Of a stretch of DNA of 64,000 nt, positions 32,843 through 45,500 are shown in pieces. The notes below the pieces were generated by a model that was not told the DNA's origin, did no database searches, and worked only from the letters and a program-made list of their open reading frames with translations. The DNA comes from Spinacia oleracea (Eukaryota > Streptophyta > Magnoliopsida > Caryophyllales > Amaranthaceae). Within the stretch, counting starts at the first letter, position 1, and each line of letters opens with the position of its first letter. The stretch spans positions 106,550,141 to 106,614,140 of the forward strand of contig NC_079487.1 of the NCBI RefSeq assembly GCF_020520425.1, in the 5' to 3' direction. The translations under genes were made by a program, and so were the position numbers.

Positions 32843-33706
32843 GTCTCCCACTTGTCCTTAGGGACAAGTGTGCATTTCCTAATTCCTTTGTCGCTCGATG
32901 CTTGCTCTTGAACATAAGGTAAGAGTTGTCATCCTTATTATGTCCAGAGGTGTTCCTCGGTTTCAGAGTTCAACTGATCAAATAAACAGATAATCATAGC
33001 CTATGATTCATCCGAGCACGGCCATGCATTTCACAGTTTCTAGCTCTCCGAGTGGCCTTGTACAACTTTTAAGCATCTCATCCCGATTTATGGGAGGACA
33101 ATCCCAATCTTGCGATCTTGAGATTAGACTTCGTTTGATAGGTGATTACCTGAGCGTTGCCTTTATAGCCTCCTTTTACGGTGCGACGGTTGGTCAACGT
33201 CAAAGCAACCAGTTCTCAAACAAGTAATCTCAAATCACTCAGGTATTGAGGATTTAGTGTCTAATAATTTAATGAAATTTACTTATGACAGACTTTCATC
33301 TCTTACAGTAAAGTTTCATAGGTCTTGTCCGATACTAGTCTTCCCAAAGTAAGTATCTATGCAAATGATTATGACATTGCCATGTCCACATAGTTCAAGA
33401 AACAGAACTACTAGTCATCTTGCATTCTAATCGTCTAACGTTTTCTATGCGTCCAATTTTATAGAAAACTCCGACTAGGGACCATTTTCAACCTTTGACA
33501 TTCAAGTTCACTTGATAGACATTTCTTAGTCACAGGACTGGTCCTGACAGTCTATCTTGAATATATCGTCAAGTTGAAGGGACTCATCATTTAATAAACC
33601 ACAAATTAAATGGAAAAATGAATTCCTTTCATTTATTGTGAATGATTAACCAATAATGTTTTACAAAGATTTAAACTCTAAAACTTTAAAACATTAAACA
33701 GAGACA

Positions 33707-36700
33707 TCAAAGCCATTCTCCAATATGCTTGATTCCCATAGCTGCAGTGTGCGAGTTGTGCTTCGCTTGCGGCAGAGGTTTAGTTAATGGATCTGATATG
33801 TTGTCATCAGTTCCAATTTTGCTTATCTCGACTTCTTTTCTTTCAACGAACTCTCGTAGAAGGTGAAATCTACGAAGTACATGCTTGACTCTCTGGTGGT
33901 GTCTAGGCTCTTTTGCCTGTGCAATAGCTCCGTTATTATCACAATACAGGGCTATTGGTCCTTTAATGGAGGGGACTACACCAAGTTCTCCTATGAACTT
34001 CCTTAGCCATATAGCTTCCTTTGCTGCTTCATGTGCAGCAATGTACTCCGCTTCAGTTGTAGAATCCGCAATGGTGCTTTGCTTAGCACTTTTCCAGCTT
34101 ACTGCTCCTCCGTTGAGGCAGAAGACAAACCCAGACTGTGATCTGAAATCATCTTTGTCGGTTTGGAAACTTGCGTCCGTATAGCCTTTAACAATTAATT
34201 CATCATCTCCACCATAGACCAGGAAGTCATCTTTGTGCCTTTTCAGGTACTTCAGAATGTTCTTGGCAGCAGTCCAATGCGCCTCTCCTGGGTCTGACTG
34301 GTATCTGCTCGTAGCACTGAGTGCGTACGCAACATCCGGGCGTGTACATATCATAGCATACATTATTGAACCAATCAATGATGCATATGGAATCCCATTC
34401 ATTCGTCTACGCTCATCAAGTGTTTTTGGGCACTGAGTCTTGCTTAGAGTCATTCCATGGGACATGGGTAGGTAGCCTCGCTTGGAGTCCGCCATCTTGA
34501 ACCTATCAAGCACCTTATTGATATAAGTGCTTTGACTAAGTCCAATCATCTTTTTAGATCTATCTCTGTAAATCTTGATGCCCAATATGTACTGTGCTTC
34601 CCCTAGATCCTTCATCGAAAAACATTTCCCAAGCCAAATCTTGACAGAGTTCAACATAGGAATGTCATTTCCGATAAGCAATATGTCGTCGACATATAAT
34701 ACTAGGAAAGCAATTTTGCTCCCACTGACCTTCTTGTATACACAAGATTCGTCCGCGTTCTTGATGAAACCAAAGTCACTGACTGCTTCATCAAAACGTA
34801 TATTCCAGCTCCTGGATGCCTGCTTCAATCCGTAGATTGACTTCTTTAGCTTGCATACCTTTTTAGCATTCTTTGGATCCTCAAAACCTTCAGGCTGTGT
34901 CATAAACACAGTTTCTGTTAAAACGCCGTTTAAGAAAGCAGTTTTGACATCCATCTGCCATATTTCGTAATCGTAATATGCAGCGATTGCTAACATTATT
35001 CGAATAGACTTTAGCATTGCAACTGGTGAAAAGGTTTCATCGTAATCCACACCGTGGACTTGCCTGTAACCTTTCGCAACCAATCTAGCTTTGAAAACTT
35101 CAAGTTTCCCATCCTTGTCCTTTTTCAGTTTGAAAACCCATTTGCTTCCAATGGCTTGGTAGCCATCTGGCAAATCGACCAAATCCCATACTTGGTTTTC
35201 AGACATGGAGTCTAATTCAGATTGCATGGCTTCTTGCCATTGCTTGGAGCTAGGGCTTGTCATAGCTTGCTTGTAAGTCGCAGGTTCATCACTTTCAAGT
35301 AATAGAACGTCATAGCTCTCGTTCGTCAAAATACCTAAGTACCTTTCCGGTTGAGATCTATATCTTTGCGATCTACGCGGGGTAACATTTCTAGATTGAC
35401 CATGATTCTCACCAGATTCTTCTAAAGGTCTCTGAGTTTCATCCTGAATGTCATCTTGAGCATTCTCTAGAGTTTGTTGTTCGACTCGAATTTCTTCGAG
35501 GTCTACTTTTCTCCCACTTGTCATTTTGGAAATGTGATCTTTCTCCAAAAAGACACCATCTCGAGCAACAAACACTTTGTTCTCAGATGTATTGTAGAAG
35601 TAATACCCCTTTGTTTCCTTTGGATAGCCCACAAGGATACATTTGTCAGATTTTGGATGAAGTTTGTCTGAAATTAATCGTTTGACGTATACTTCACATC
35701 CCCAAATCTTAAGAAAAGACACATTTGGAGGCTTTCCAAACCATAATTCGTATGGAGTCTTTTCGACAGCTTTAGACGGAGCTCTATTTATAGTGAGTGC
35801 AGCTGTATTTAGTGCATGTCCCCAAAATTCTAATGGAAGTTCGGCCTGACCCATCATTGACCTGACCATGTCTAGCAAGGTTCTGTTCCTCCGTTCTGAC
35901 ACACCGTTCCATTGTGGTGTTCCAGGAGGAGTCAATTCTGATAGAATTCCACATTCTTTCAGATGGTCATCAAATTCATGGCTCAGATATTCACCCCCTC
36001 TATCAGACCGCAGTGCCTTGATCTTCTTGCCTAATTGATTCTCTACTTCACTCTGAAATTCCTTGAATTTGTCAAAGGATTCAGACTTATGCTTCATTAG
36101 GTAGACATAACCATACCTACTGAAGTCATCAGTGAAAGTGATAAAGTAGCTGAAACCACCTCTAGCATTTGTACTCATTGGTCCACATACATCTGTATGG
36201 ATTAAACCCAATAGTTCATTTTCTCTTTCTCCAACTTTAGAGAAAGGTTGCTTTGTCATTTTGCCAAGTAAACATGATTCGCATTTACCATAATCCTCTA
36301 AGTCAAATGGTTCTAGAATTCCTTCCCTTTGAAGTCTTTCTAAGCGTTTCAAGTTTATATGGCCTAATCGACAATGCCACAGATAGGTGAGATCTGAATC
36401 ATCCTTTTTGGCCTTTTTGGTATTTATGTTATATACTTGTTTGTCGTGATCTAATAAATAGAGTCCATTGACTAATCTAGCAGATCCATAAAACATCTCT
36501 TTAAAATAAAACGAACAACTATTGTCTTTTATTATAAAGGAAAATCCCTTAGCATCTAAGCAAGAAACTGAAATGATGTTTTTAGTAAGACTTGGAACAT
36601 GGAAACATTCTTCCAGTTCCAAAACTAGCCCGGAGGGCAACGACAAATAGTATGTTCCTACAGCTAATGCAGCAATCCGTGCTCCATTTCCCACTCGTAG

Positions 36701-37670
36701 GTCGACTTCACCCTTGCTTAACTTTCTACTTCTTCTTAGTCCCTGTGGATTGGAACATAAGTGTGAGCCACAACCTGTATCTAATACCCAAGAAGTTGAA
36801 TTAGCAAGTATACAGTCTATAACGAAAATACCTGAAGATGGAACGACTGTTCCGTTCTTCTGATCTTCCTTTAGCTTCAAGCAATCTCTCTTCCAATGCC
36901 CCTTCTTCTTGCAGTAGAAGCATTCGGATTCAGAAGTGGGTTGACTGACCTTCCTCTTTGCAGATTTGGCGCCAGTTTGCTTAGTTGGGCTGGCCTTGTT
37001 GCCACCTTTCTTAGCATTCCTCTTCTTTCCAGATTTCTTGAACTTGCCCCCACGCACCATAAGCACATCTTGCTTATCACTTTTGAGCGTCTTTTCAGCG
37101 GTCTTCAGCATACCGTGAAGCTCAGTGAGCGTTTTGTCCAGACTATTCATACTGTAGTTCAGTTTGAACTGATCATACCCGCTATGAAGAGAATGGAGGA
37201 TGGTGTCTATAGCCATTTCCTGAGAAAATTGCTGATCCAGCCGACTCATATTCTCAATGAGTCCAATCATTTTGAGAACATGTGGACTTACGGGCTCGCC
37301 TTTCTTAAGCTTGGTCTCAAGAATTTGCCTATGAGTCTCGAATCTTTCGACTCGAGCCAGATCTTGGAACATGTTCTTCAACTCACTGATGATTGTGAAA
37401 GCATCTGAGTTGATGAACGTTTTCTGCAGATCCGCACTCATGGTGGCGAGCATTAGACATTTCACATCCTTGTTGGCATCAATCCAACGATTGAGGGCTG
37501 CCTGAGTGATCCCGTCGCCTGGAGCTTCGGGCATCGCCTCATCTAGGACATACTCCTTTTCTTCCTGCATAAGAACTATTTGCAAGTTCCTTTGCCAGTC
37601 AAGGAAGTTTTTCCCGTTCAACTTCTCCTTTTCGAGAATTGATCGAATGTTGAATGAATTGTTGTTTGCC
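33707..37670 (-). mobile_element. gag-pol polyprotein region of the 10.4 kb copia element
   Basis: A single frame of about 1.3 thousand codons. The likely start is the MANNNSFNIRSIL methionine near 37670. Gag comes first (FLDWQRNLQIVLMQEEKEY) with a zinc knuckle CFYCKKKGHWKRDC. The protease is WVLDTGCGSHLC. GAG-pre-integrase and integrase follow (IHTDVCGPM, DDFSRYGYV, SDRGGEYLS, TPQWNGVSERRNRT). Reverse transcriptase shows MDVKTAFLNG and YVDDILL, and RNase H shows YTDASFQTD and SDPLTKPL. All domains sit in Ty1/copia order and the frame looks whole. Confidence 0.93.
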
Positions 37671-37750
37671 ATATTAAAAACTACAATTGAAAAGAATAAA
37701 CAAATAAATAACCATTCACAGTTTCTCTTAATAAACTTAAATTCTAGCAT

Positions 37751-40525
37751 TCATGCATAATTCAATGTTTATTAAGCATTTTATTCAAGTTATGTGTTCC
37801 GGCAGGTGTGAATAAAATGATTCCAAGATCCTAAAATCATTGAAGAACTAAGCACAGTTTGTCGACTTAATCCTAGAACATCTTAGGTAAGCAAAAGCCT
37901 TTTGCTAATAGTCTAGAAACTATTCTTGGTTGATAGGTACGTCTAAGAACTTATTAGGTAAACCTATCGAATTTGCCACGACATAAAAGGACTCCTTACT
38001 TATATCGTTGAGTTTCACCAAAACTAACATGTACTCACAATTATTTGTGTACCTTGCCCCTTTAGGACCAATAAGTAACACCTCGCTGAGCGAAAACTAT
38101 TACTAGATTGATGTAAAGGATATCCAAGCAAGTGTATATTTTGGCATGGCACCTTTTAACTCAATTTTTTAAGTTTGGAACTTAAGGCTCTTACTATGTT
38201 GGTTAGATTTTAAGTGAACTAAAATCCTTAATCATGCAACATAATCAAGCTTTTGATCTCATGCATTTTAAGACATATTTAAAGCAATAAATAACTTAAA
38301 ACATGCATAAGATATTTGTGATCTAGTATGGCCCGACTTCATCTTGAAGCTTTGACTTCAAAGTCCGTCTTGAAAATCTCCGTGGGAGGCACCATTTTCT
38401 TCAAATAGGATAAGTTATAACTAATTACAACTATTTGATGGTACGCAGACCATATTTGAATTGAAAAACAACTTTGGTACTTTAGACCAATTACATTCAA
38501 ATTAATGGTACGCAGACCATATTTTCTATCCTATTTGGGCCATACTAGTCACTTCATAACCTGCAAAACAGTACATATACAATATATACCATTCACCCAT
38601 TCATTATCATGAATGGCCCACATAGCTGGTTAGTTAAACACATTATGCATCACGTAAACATTTGCAGCAATTAATCAAGGGCACCAATAATCTACCAATT
38701 ATTCAGTCCTTATTAATTCTAATCGAGTTGTTTTAACCTTAAGGATTTGTAGACCTAATCAAGAGTTTATGACTAAAAAGTGCTCCCACTCAAACCAATA
38801 AATTCATATGCTTTACTAATTTTAAACATAAAATTGTATTTCTAGTCTAACCGGAAACATACAAATTTAATTAAAATTTAAAGCTCATATAAATTTATAA
38901 TTGAATCCAAAATTTAATTTAATTTCAGTCGCATTTAAATTAATTCATGATTTTAATTTTAGTAAAATAATTAGAATAAATTCCATTTATTATAATTATA
39001 ATATTCAAAATTAAAATCCAAGAAATTAATTCAAATTATTAATTTTAAAATTAATTAAAATTACGTGAACTGAAATTTTCAAATTAAACATTCAAAACGA
39101 TCTAATCGAAACGCAAACACCCTACGCGTTGCACGCCCATGGGCTGTACGCACACAGCCATTGCTGGCCATGTGCGCGCAGCCCATGCGCTCGTTGCATA
39201 GCTGCTGCTGTCCCATACGCAAGCCTCCGCACAGCGCCCCATCGCACGCGAGCTATCGCTCGCAGTGCGCGCGCGAGATCGCTCGCTGGGCGCGCTGGTT
39301 CGCTCGCTGGCGCGCGAGATCGCTCGCTGGCGCGCGAGATCGCTCGCTGGTGCGCGCGAGCCATCGCTCGCTGCGCGCGCGCGAGCCATCGCTCGCTGGT
39401 GCGCGACATCGCTCGCTGGGCGGGCGACGTCGCGCGCTGTGCGCGCGAGTGATGCTGTGCGCAGCGCTCGTGGCACGCGAGCTTGCGCTCGCTGCGCACG
39501 AGGCTGCGCGCTGTTGTGCGAGGCAGCGCGCGCTGTGGCGCAGCTCGCTTGCTGCCCACACGCGACTGCCTTGGCTCGCCCCTCGCCCTTGCCCATCCGT
39601 TCATTGCTCGTGGCACACGACACAAGGCAGGGCTGCTGCCTTGTGCTCGTGCACTACGCCCTTGCTCATTGCATTCGTGCCGCACGGGCGACGAGCTCCC
39701 TTGCTCGTCGTCGCATGCCCGCATTATACAACACCCCTTAAGGGTAACACGAAGCGTCCATTGCTTCGTGCGTGCAAGTTATTTGAACGAATCGCATAAA
39801 AAATTTAAAATTTATATTTAAAATTAATGACAAATTAATAAATATTATTAATTTCATAATTTTAGGGCGAAAAATCGAAAATTTATTATCCAATTGATTT
39901 CCGATTGATATGGATTCAAGTCTAGGTCATAAAAATTTAAAATTTAAAATTTATCGTAAATTTACAATTTTTATGGTGGTTTTTAATCATAGGTTTCTAA
40001 TTAAATTACAATTAATTATGAAAATCAAATTAATTCTAAATTATTCTAATTTTCAACAAATTAATCATAATTACAAATTAGATTGCATAATTAAAAAGAC
40101 TAGGCATTCAAACTTGTTAAACATATGCAGTAGGTCAATCAAAAATTCAAGATTTATCAACAGGAATCGCAAATATTTAATTTAACATCTTAAATTTACG
40201 AAATTTTGCATCCGAAAAACTAAAACCTTCGAAAAGTCATAGTTAGGCTTCGAATTTGAGAATTCTGGGTTCGGCAGAAAAATACTATTTTTGTCAAAAT
40301 TTTAGAATGCCTTTTACATACGGAATTGACACAAAAATCACTCAATTCGGATGAGTAATGAAGAAACTGCCGAAAAACTGCGTACATATATTTAAATAAA
40401 CGCAATTTGCAATTAATTAACAATTACGAAAATTAATCACCCCTTTTAATTCTTGCAAATTTGTAATATTTAACCATGTTCATGCAATTTAGATTATGAA
40501 AATAATAAGGGGCTCGTGATACCAC
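37751..40525 (-). other. Long untranslated leader of the 10.4 kb copia element
   Basis: About 2.8 kb lies between the primer site and gag. Most of it is AT-rich, but 39120-39760 is a sharply bounded CpG-rich island. Several frames stay open there on both strands simply because stop codons are rare in such sequence; the Arg/Ala/Ser-rich translations look like low complexity, not a protein. Confidence 0.6.
39250..39470. repeat. CpG-rich short tandem array
   Basis: Repeated variants of CGCTCGCTGGCGCGCGAGAT (about 20 bp) and close derivatives. Many GCGCGAG/CTCGCGC pairs could form hairpins. The repeat resembles nothing else in the window except the GC islands in this element's own LTRs. Confidence 0.85.
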
Positions 40526-41865
40526 TGTTAGGTTATGATACATATGACATTTACATAGATCATGCGGAAACAACCATTAACCCAGGAAACATATTATTTA
40601 CACATAATCATATAGCATAATTAGATGCATACTCTTTGTTGCGTGCCTTCCCTAGCTGCGCCCGAACCGAACAAGAACAAGTCTTTTAGGACTCCAAGTG
40701 TCGTCCCTCCGTAGAAAGTCCACAGCACGTCCGGATCCGCCTTAAGATTGACCAACTAGAATCGCCCTTAAGGTACTCAGAAAATTCGGCACTTTTGGGG
40801 CAAGATGGGTGTTTGAATTTTCTCTCAAAACCTCACTTTTGAATACTTTGAAAACTTATGTATAAATTATGACCCCTAGGCCTTTATTTATAGAGTTATG
40901 GAAAAGGAATCGTAATCCTAGTAGGATGCGAATTAATTGGAATTAGAATTCTACATGAATTCTACTTAATCAATTTATCCAATAGGAATAGACATTTAAT
41001 CATACACTGACTCTTGCAGATTCAGGAATCTCGCATGAGCTCAAACTCACACACACACGGCAGCCACAAGGGCTGCCCACGCATGCGAGCAGCAGCCCAC
41101 GCAGCGCGGCCCACGCATGCGCGGCCTTGTGCGCGCTGGGCTGTGGCGTGCGTGCTTGCTGGGCGATGGCCTGGCTTCGTGCTGGGCCTTCGTCCGGCAG
41201 GCCTCGTCCGATGCTAATTCGTACGATACGCTTCCGATTAAAATTCCATTTTCGGAATCTATTTCCGATACGAACAATATTCAATATTTCCGATTCCGGA
41301 ATTAATTTCCGTTTCGAACAAATATTTAATATTTCCGTTTCCGGAATTATTTTCCGATTCCGGTAATATTTCCGATTCTGACAATATTTCCGTTTCCGGC
41401 AATATTTCCGATTCTGGTAATATTTCCATTTCCAACAATATTTTCCGATACGTACCATGTTTCCGTTTCCGGCAACATCTACGACTTGGATAATATTCAT
41501 ATTTCCGATACGATCCATATTTCCGTTTCCGGCAATATCATCGTTTCCGGAGTATTCATTTCTTGCCTGTGACGATCTTAGCTCCCACTGAAACCAAGAT
41601 CCGTCGGTTCCGAATATTCATAGATGGAGTATTTAATGCCATTAAATACTTGATCCGTTTACGTACTATTTGTGTGACCCTACGGGTTCAGTCAAGAGTA
41701 AGCTGTGGATTAATATCATTAATTCCACTTGAACTGAAGCGGCCTCTAGCTAGGCATTCAGCTCACTTGATCTCACTGAATTATTAACTTGTTAATTAAT
41801 ACTGAACCGCATTTATTAGACTTAACATAGAATGCATACTTGGACCAAGGGCATTATTTCCTTCA
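40526..41865 (-). repeat. 5' LTR of the 10.4 kb copia element
   Basis: 1340 bp, same length and apparently same sequence as the 3' copy. The minus-strand TATAAATAAAG near 40880-40890 is the likely promoter. Confidence 0.95.
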
Positions 41866-41937
41866 ATATGTACCAATTAAACTGCGACACGTATGATTGT
41901 GACAATTAAATGTTGTCGCAACTTGCGACCTTTATCA

Positions 41938-42252
41938 TCATACTTATATTACAGGGTTATAACTCTTAGATAAATACAAATGGGGGCGGAAAAATTTGAT
42001 CATGAGACCTATTGTACACAAACTCTCATTCGTAACCATTAGGGCAAGACATAATTGACAAACTTTTAGATGTTTGTTGCTTACATCAAATACGATTTAC
42101 GTGTGAAGTTAGCAACACCAAGATATTTATTTTCAATTACGAAGATTGAAGGTGGCTTGAATGTGAATCCTTGAAACATTGGACAAGTGATTTGAAAGGA
42201 AATTCGATGCGAAGCCGAAGCATATATTGCAACTTTAGTCACATTCATGATT
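41938..42252. other. Short spacer between the two copia elements
   Basis: About 315 bp of pre-existing intergenic DNA. Near 41995-42030 (minus strand) it contains TACAATAGGTCTCATGATC, a relative of the possible SINE fragment at 21838. No gene seen. Confidence 0.4.
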
Positions 42253-42549
42253 TGAAGACAAAATTACAGTAAGAGAATAAGAAGAGAAGGAAAGACAACA
42301 GAAATGTAGGAAGGAATAAGCATTGATTTCATTTCATTCCAATCCAGCTGCAATGTTGCTGGGCACACTTCTTAAATAGTGCGGCTCCTCTTACAATCAT
42401 TGATCAATTATTCTAACCTAGTACACCACATAGGACAGCACACACAAGGTGACAAAAGAGAGTCATGTGCACAAAAATACATGTTGATCCTTTTCTTGAT
42501 GACTAGTACTAGGAAGCTTCCTATGAATTTCTATAGCTTGCTGTCAACA
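42253..42549 (-). repeat. 3' LTR of the short copia element
   Basis: 297 bp, plus-strand ends TGAAGACAAAATTAC and GCTGTCAACA. Differs from its partner at three sites by eye. Confidence 0.95.
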
Positions 42550-42556
42550 CTCCCCC

Positions 42557-45500
42557 TCAAGCTTGGAGTGGAGGTTTAGGCATAACTCCAAGCTTGTGCA
42601 AAAGATAGTTGTGTTGATGCACTGGTAGGATTTTGGTAAGAACATCAGCTACTTGCTCCTTAGAAGAAATGTATTCTGGTTGTATCTGTCCAGATTGTTG
42701 CTTCTCTCTGACAAAGTGACAATCAATTTCCACATGTTTAGTTTTCTCATGCATCACAGGGTTTGCAGCTATAGAGATTGCAGCTTTGTTGTCACATTTG
42801 AGAACAGTAGGATGTAGGCACTTCATACCTAGTTCTTTCAACAGCTCACAAATCCACAGAACTTCACAAGTTGTAACAGCCATAGACCTGTATTCTGCTT
42901 CAGCAGAAGATCTTGCTACTACTGTTTGCCTTTTTGATTTCCAAGATATGGGAGAACAACCCAGGAGAACACAGAATCCAGTGGTGGATCTTCTTGTAAC
43001 TGGACATCCAGCCCAATCACTGTCACAGTAAGCAGATAGAATGGTGTTGTTGTCTGCAGCAAGAAGTATCCCTTGTCCTGGGCAACCCACTAGGTATCTC
43101 AGAACTCTCCTTGCAGCTTGGTAATGAGTTACAGTTGGAGAGTGCATGAACTGACTAAGAACATGCACAGTATATGCAATGTCTGGTCTAGTCAGAGTGA
43201 GATAGATTAATTTCCCAACCAACCTCTGATAGATTTCTGGATTAAGGAGTGGCTCACCAGAATCTTTTAGAAGTTTCTGATGTGTCTGCATGGGTAGCTT
43301 TAATGGCTTCAAATGTAATGCACCAAAATCCTGCAGAAGGTCCATGGTATATTTCTTTTGAGACAAGAATATGCCATGTTGAGTTCTGTCTACTTCTATT
43401 CCCAAGAAGTACTTGAGTTCACCAAGATCTTTCATGTTGAATTTAGCTGATAGAAGAGACTTTGCTTCATCAATAGCTTCCTGTGTGGTTCCAGCCAAAA
43501 TTAGATCATCAACATACACCAAAATGGCAACAAAGTGACCATCACTGTACTTTGTGAACAAGGAGTAATCTGTTTTTGATTGATCAAAGCCAAAACTTTG
43601 CAAAGCAGAAGATAATTTAGCAAACCATTGCCTAGGTGCTTGTTTAAGACCATAGAGAGATTTCTTGAGTTTGAGGACCTTAGTGGGATTCTCCTCACAG
43701 TAGCTGACATGCTCCCCCTGATTTGAAATTATCTTCTTACCTGGTCCTCTATATCCCTGAGGGAACTTCATATACACAACTTCTTTAATATCTCCATGCA
43801 AGAATGCATTTTTTACATCCATCTGATCTACATACCATCCTTCCATTGCTGCAACAGCAAGAAGAGATCTCACAGTAGTGAGTTTTGCCACAGGAGCAAA
43901 GGTCTGATCATAATCAAGACCATATCTTTAGTTGTTTCCAAGAGCAACCAATCTGGATTTATACCTTTCAGTGTCTCCATCTCTTGTGTACTTTGTTCTA
44001 TACAGCCATTTGCTTCCTATAGCTCTTTTTCCCTTGGGTAGGTCAGTTATCTCCCATGTTCCATTTGCTTCAAGAGCTTCAAGCTCTTCATTCATAGCTT
44101 GTATCCAGTGATCTGACTTTACTGCATGTTTAAAGCAATATGGATCAGGTTTCTTGTCTTTATGAGTGATTCTTGCCAAGAAATAGAAGTAAGAGTGTTT
44201 AGCTGGAGTTTCTGCTACTTGTTCAATTTTGGAAGCACAATTGATCTCATAATTATCCATCAATCCAGGTTTCCTAGTATTTCTTGAAGATTTTCTCACA
44301 ATTGGAGCAGGTAAGCTACTCTGAGTGATTGGTACTGCTGTATCAGTTTCTATTCCAACATCTTCATCATTGTTTGTACCATTCACATCATCAACAGTAT
44401 CAATGTCAACCCAATCTCTTCTTTGTTCTATGTTGCATTCTGTCTCATTGGTGTTTTGTTGGGGCAGTAAGCTGTGCATTTGATCAGCAGTGAGACCATA
44501 TGGAAATATGTGCTCATGGAATTTCACATCCCTGGACACAAACATTTGATTGTTCATTAGGTTCAGAAGTTTATATCCCTTCTGTTTGATGGGATATCCC
44601 AAGAAAACACAAGGTACTCCTCTGGCTTTGAACTTGTCTCTGTGTTTCTCTGGGTTATAAGCAAAAGCCAAGCAACCAAATGTCTTCAACTGTGAGTAGT
44701 CAGGTTTAGAATTGAACAATCTCTCATAAGGTGATTGATTGTTCAGAACTACAGATGGTAATCTGTTGGTGATATGTACTGCTGTAAGCACACAATCTCC
44801 CCAAAAACTCAATGGCAATCCTGCCTGAAATCTCAAAGCTCTAGACATCTCCAGAATGTTCTTATGTTTTCTTTCTGCTCTTCCATTTTGTTGTGGTCTG
44901 TCAACACAACTGGTCTGATGTAAGATCCCCTTTTCTTTGAAGAATTCCTTGCATTTTTCATCATCCATCTCCAGAGCATTATCTGTTCTCACAATTTTCA
45001 CCTTCCTGTTAAAGTGTTTTTCAACAAAGTTCACAAATTCTTCCAGTGCTTCCAAGAATTCTGATTTGAATTTCATCAGATGGACCCAGGTTGTTCTGGT
45101 ACAGTCATCCACAATGGTCAAGAAGTATATGTGACCTCTTCTGGTTGTTACTTTGTATGGGCCCCAAGTGTCTAAGTGAATGAGCTGAAATGGATTCTCA
45201 GCCTGAGACTTGCTTTCCTTGTATGGCAGTTTAGTGAACTTTGCTAGAGGACAAGTAACACAGACTCCATTGCTTTGAGTATCCTTTTTGTCAATAGCAA
45301 TCACATGCTTGATTCTTTCAATTGGTGCATGACCAAGTCTGTGATGCCATAATACTGATTTGGAGTGTTTAACTGTGTCAGGTGCTACACTTGAAATTCC
45401 TAGCTTCAGGTTGACATTGTTGGCTTGAGTCTTTCTCTTCAAGTCATCATCAGCTTTGTGTTCAACTTGAGATCTGATTTTTTGAACAATACAACTCAAG

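Larger units (their letters stand above)
31503..41865 (-). mobile_element. Ty1/copia retrotransposon, full length, looks whole
   Basis: A 10,363 bp element with two 1340 bp LTRs and the target duplication ATATG at 31498-31502 and 41866-41870. The primer site beside the 5' LTR (minus, about 40511-40524) reads TGGTATCACGAGC, close to the initiator tRNA-Met type. A polypurine tract (AAGTGGGAGA, minus) abuts the 3' LTR at 32843-32852. One long polyprotein frame is uninterrupted. Between the 5' LTR and gag lies an unusually long leader of about 2.8 kb with a CpG-rich array. The LTRs look identical by eye, so insertion is probably younger than about 0.2 million years. Lineage within copia not assigned. 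Confidence 0.96.
31239..41937. mobile_element. MITE split by the 10.4 kb copia element
   Basis: The left part is 31239-31502, starting GATAAAGGTCGCAACATGCG. The right part is 41871-41937, ending GTCGCAACTTGCGACCTTTATC. The two outer ends are inverted repeats of each other, and together the parts make about 330 bp. The two parts line up with the uninterrupted relative at 23066-23360, which confirms that the copia element jumped into it. Superfamily uncertain. Confidence 0.8.

Noticed and set aside
39102-39821. Several long open frames on both strands of the CpG-rich leader
   Set aside because: They are open in many frames at once, translate to Arg/Ala/Ser low complexity, and follow from the rarity of stop codons in such GC-rich repeats.
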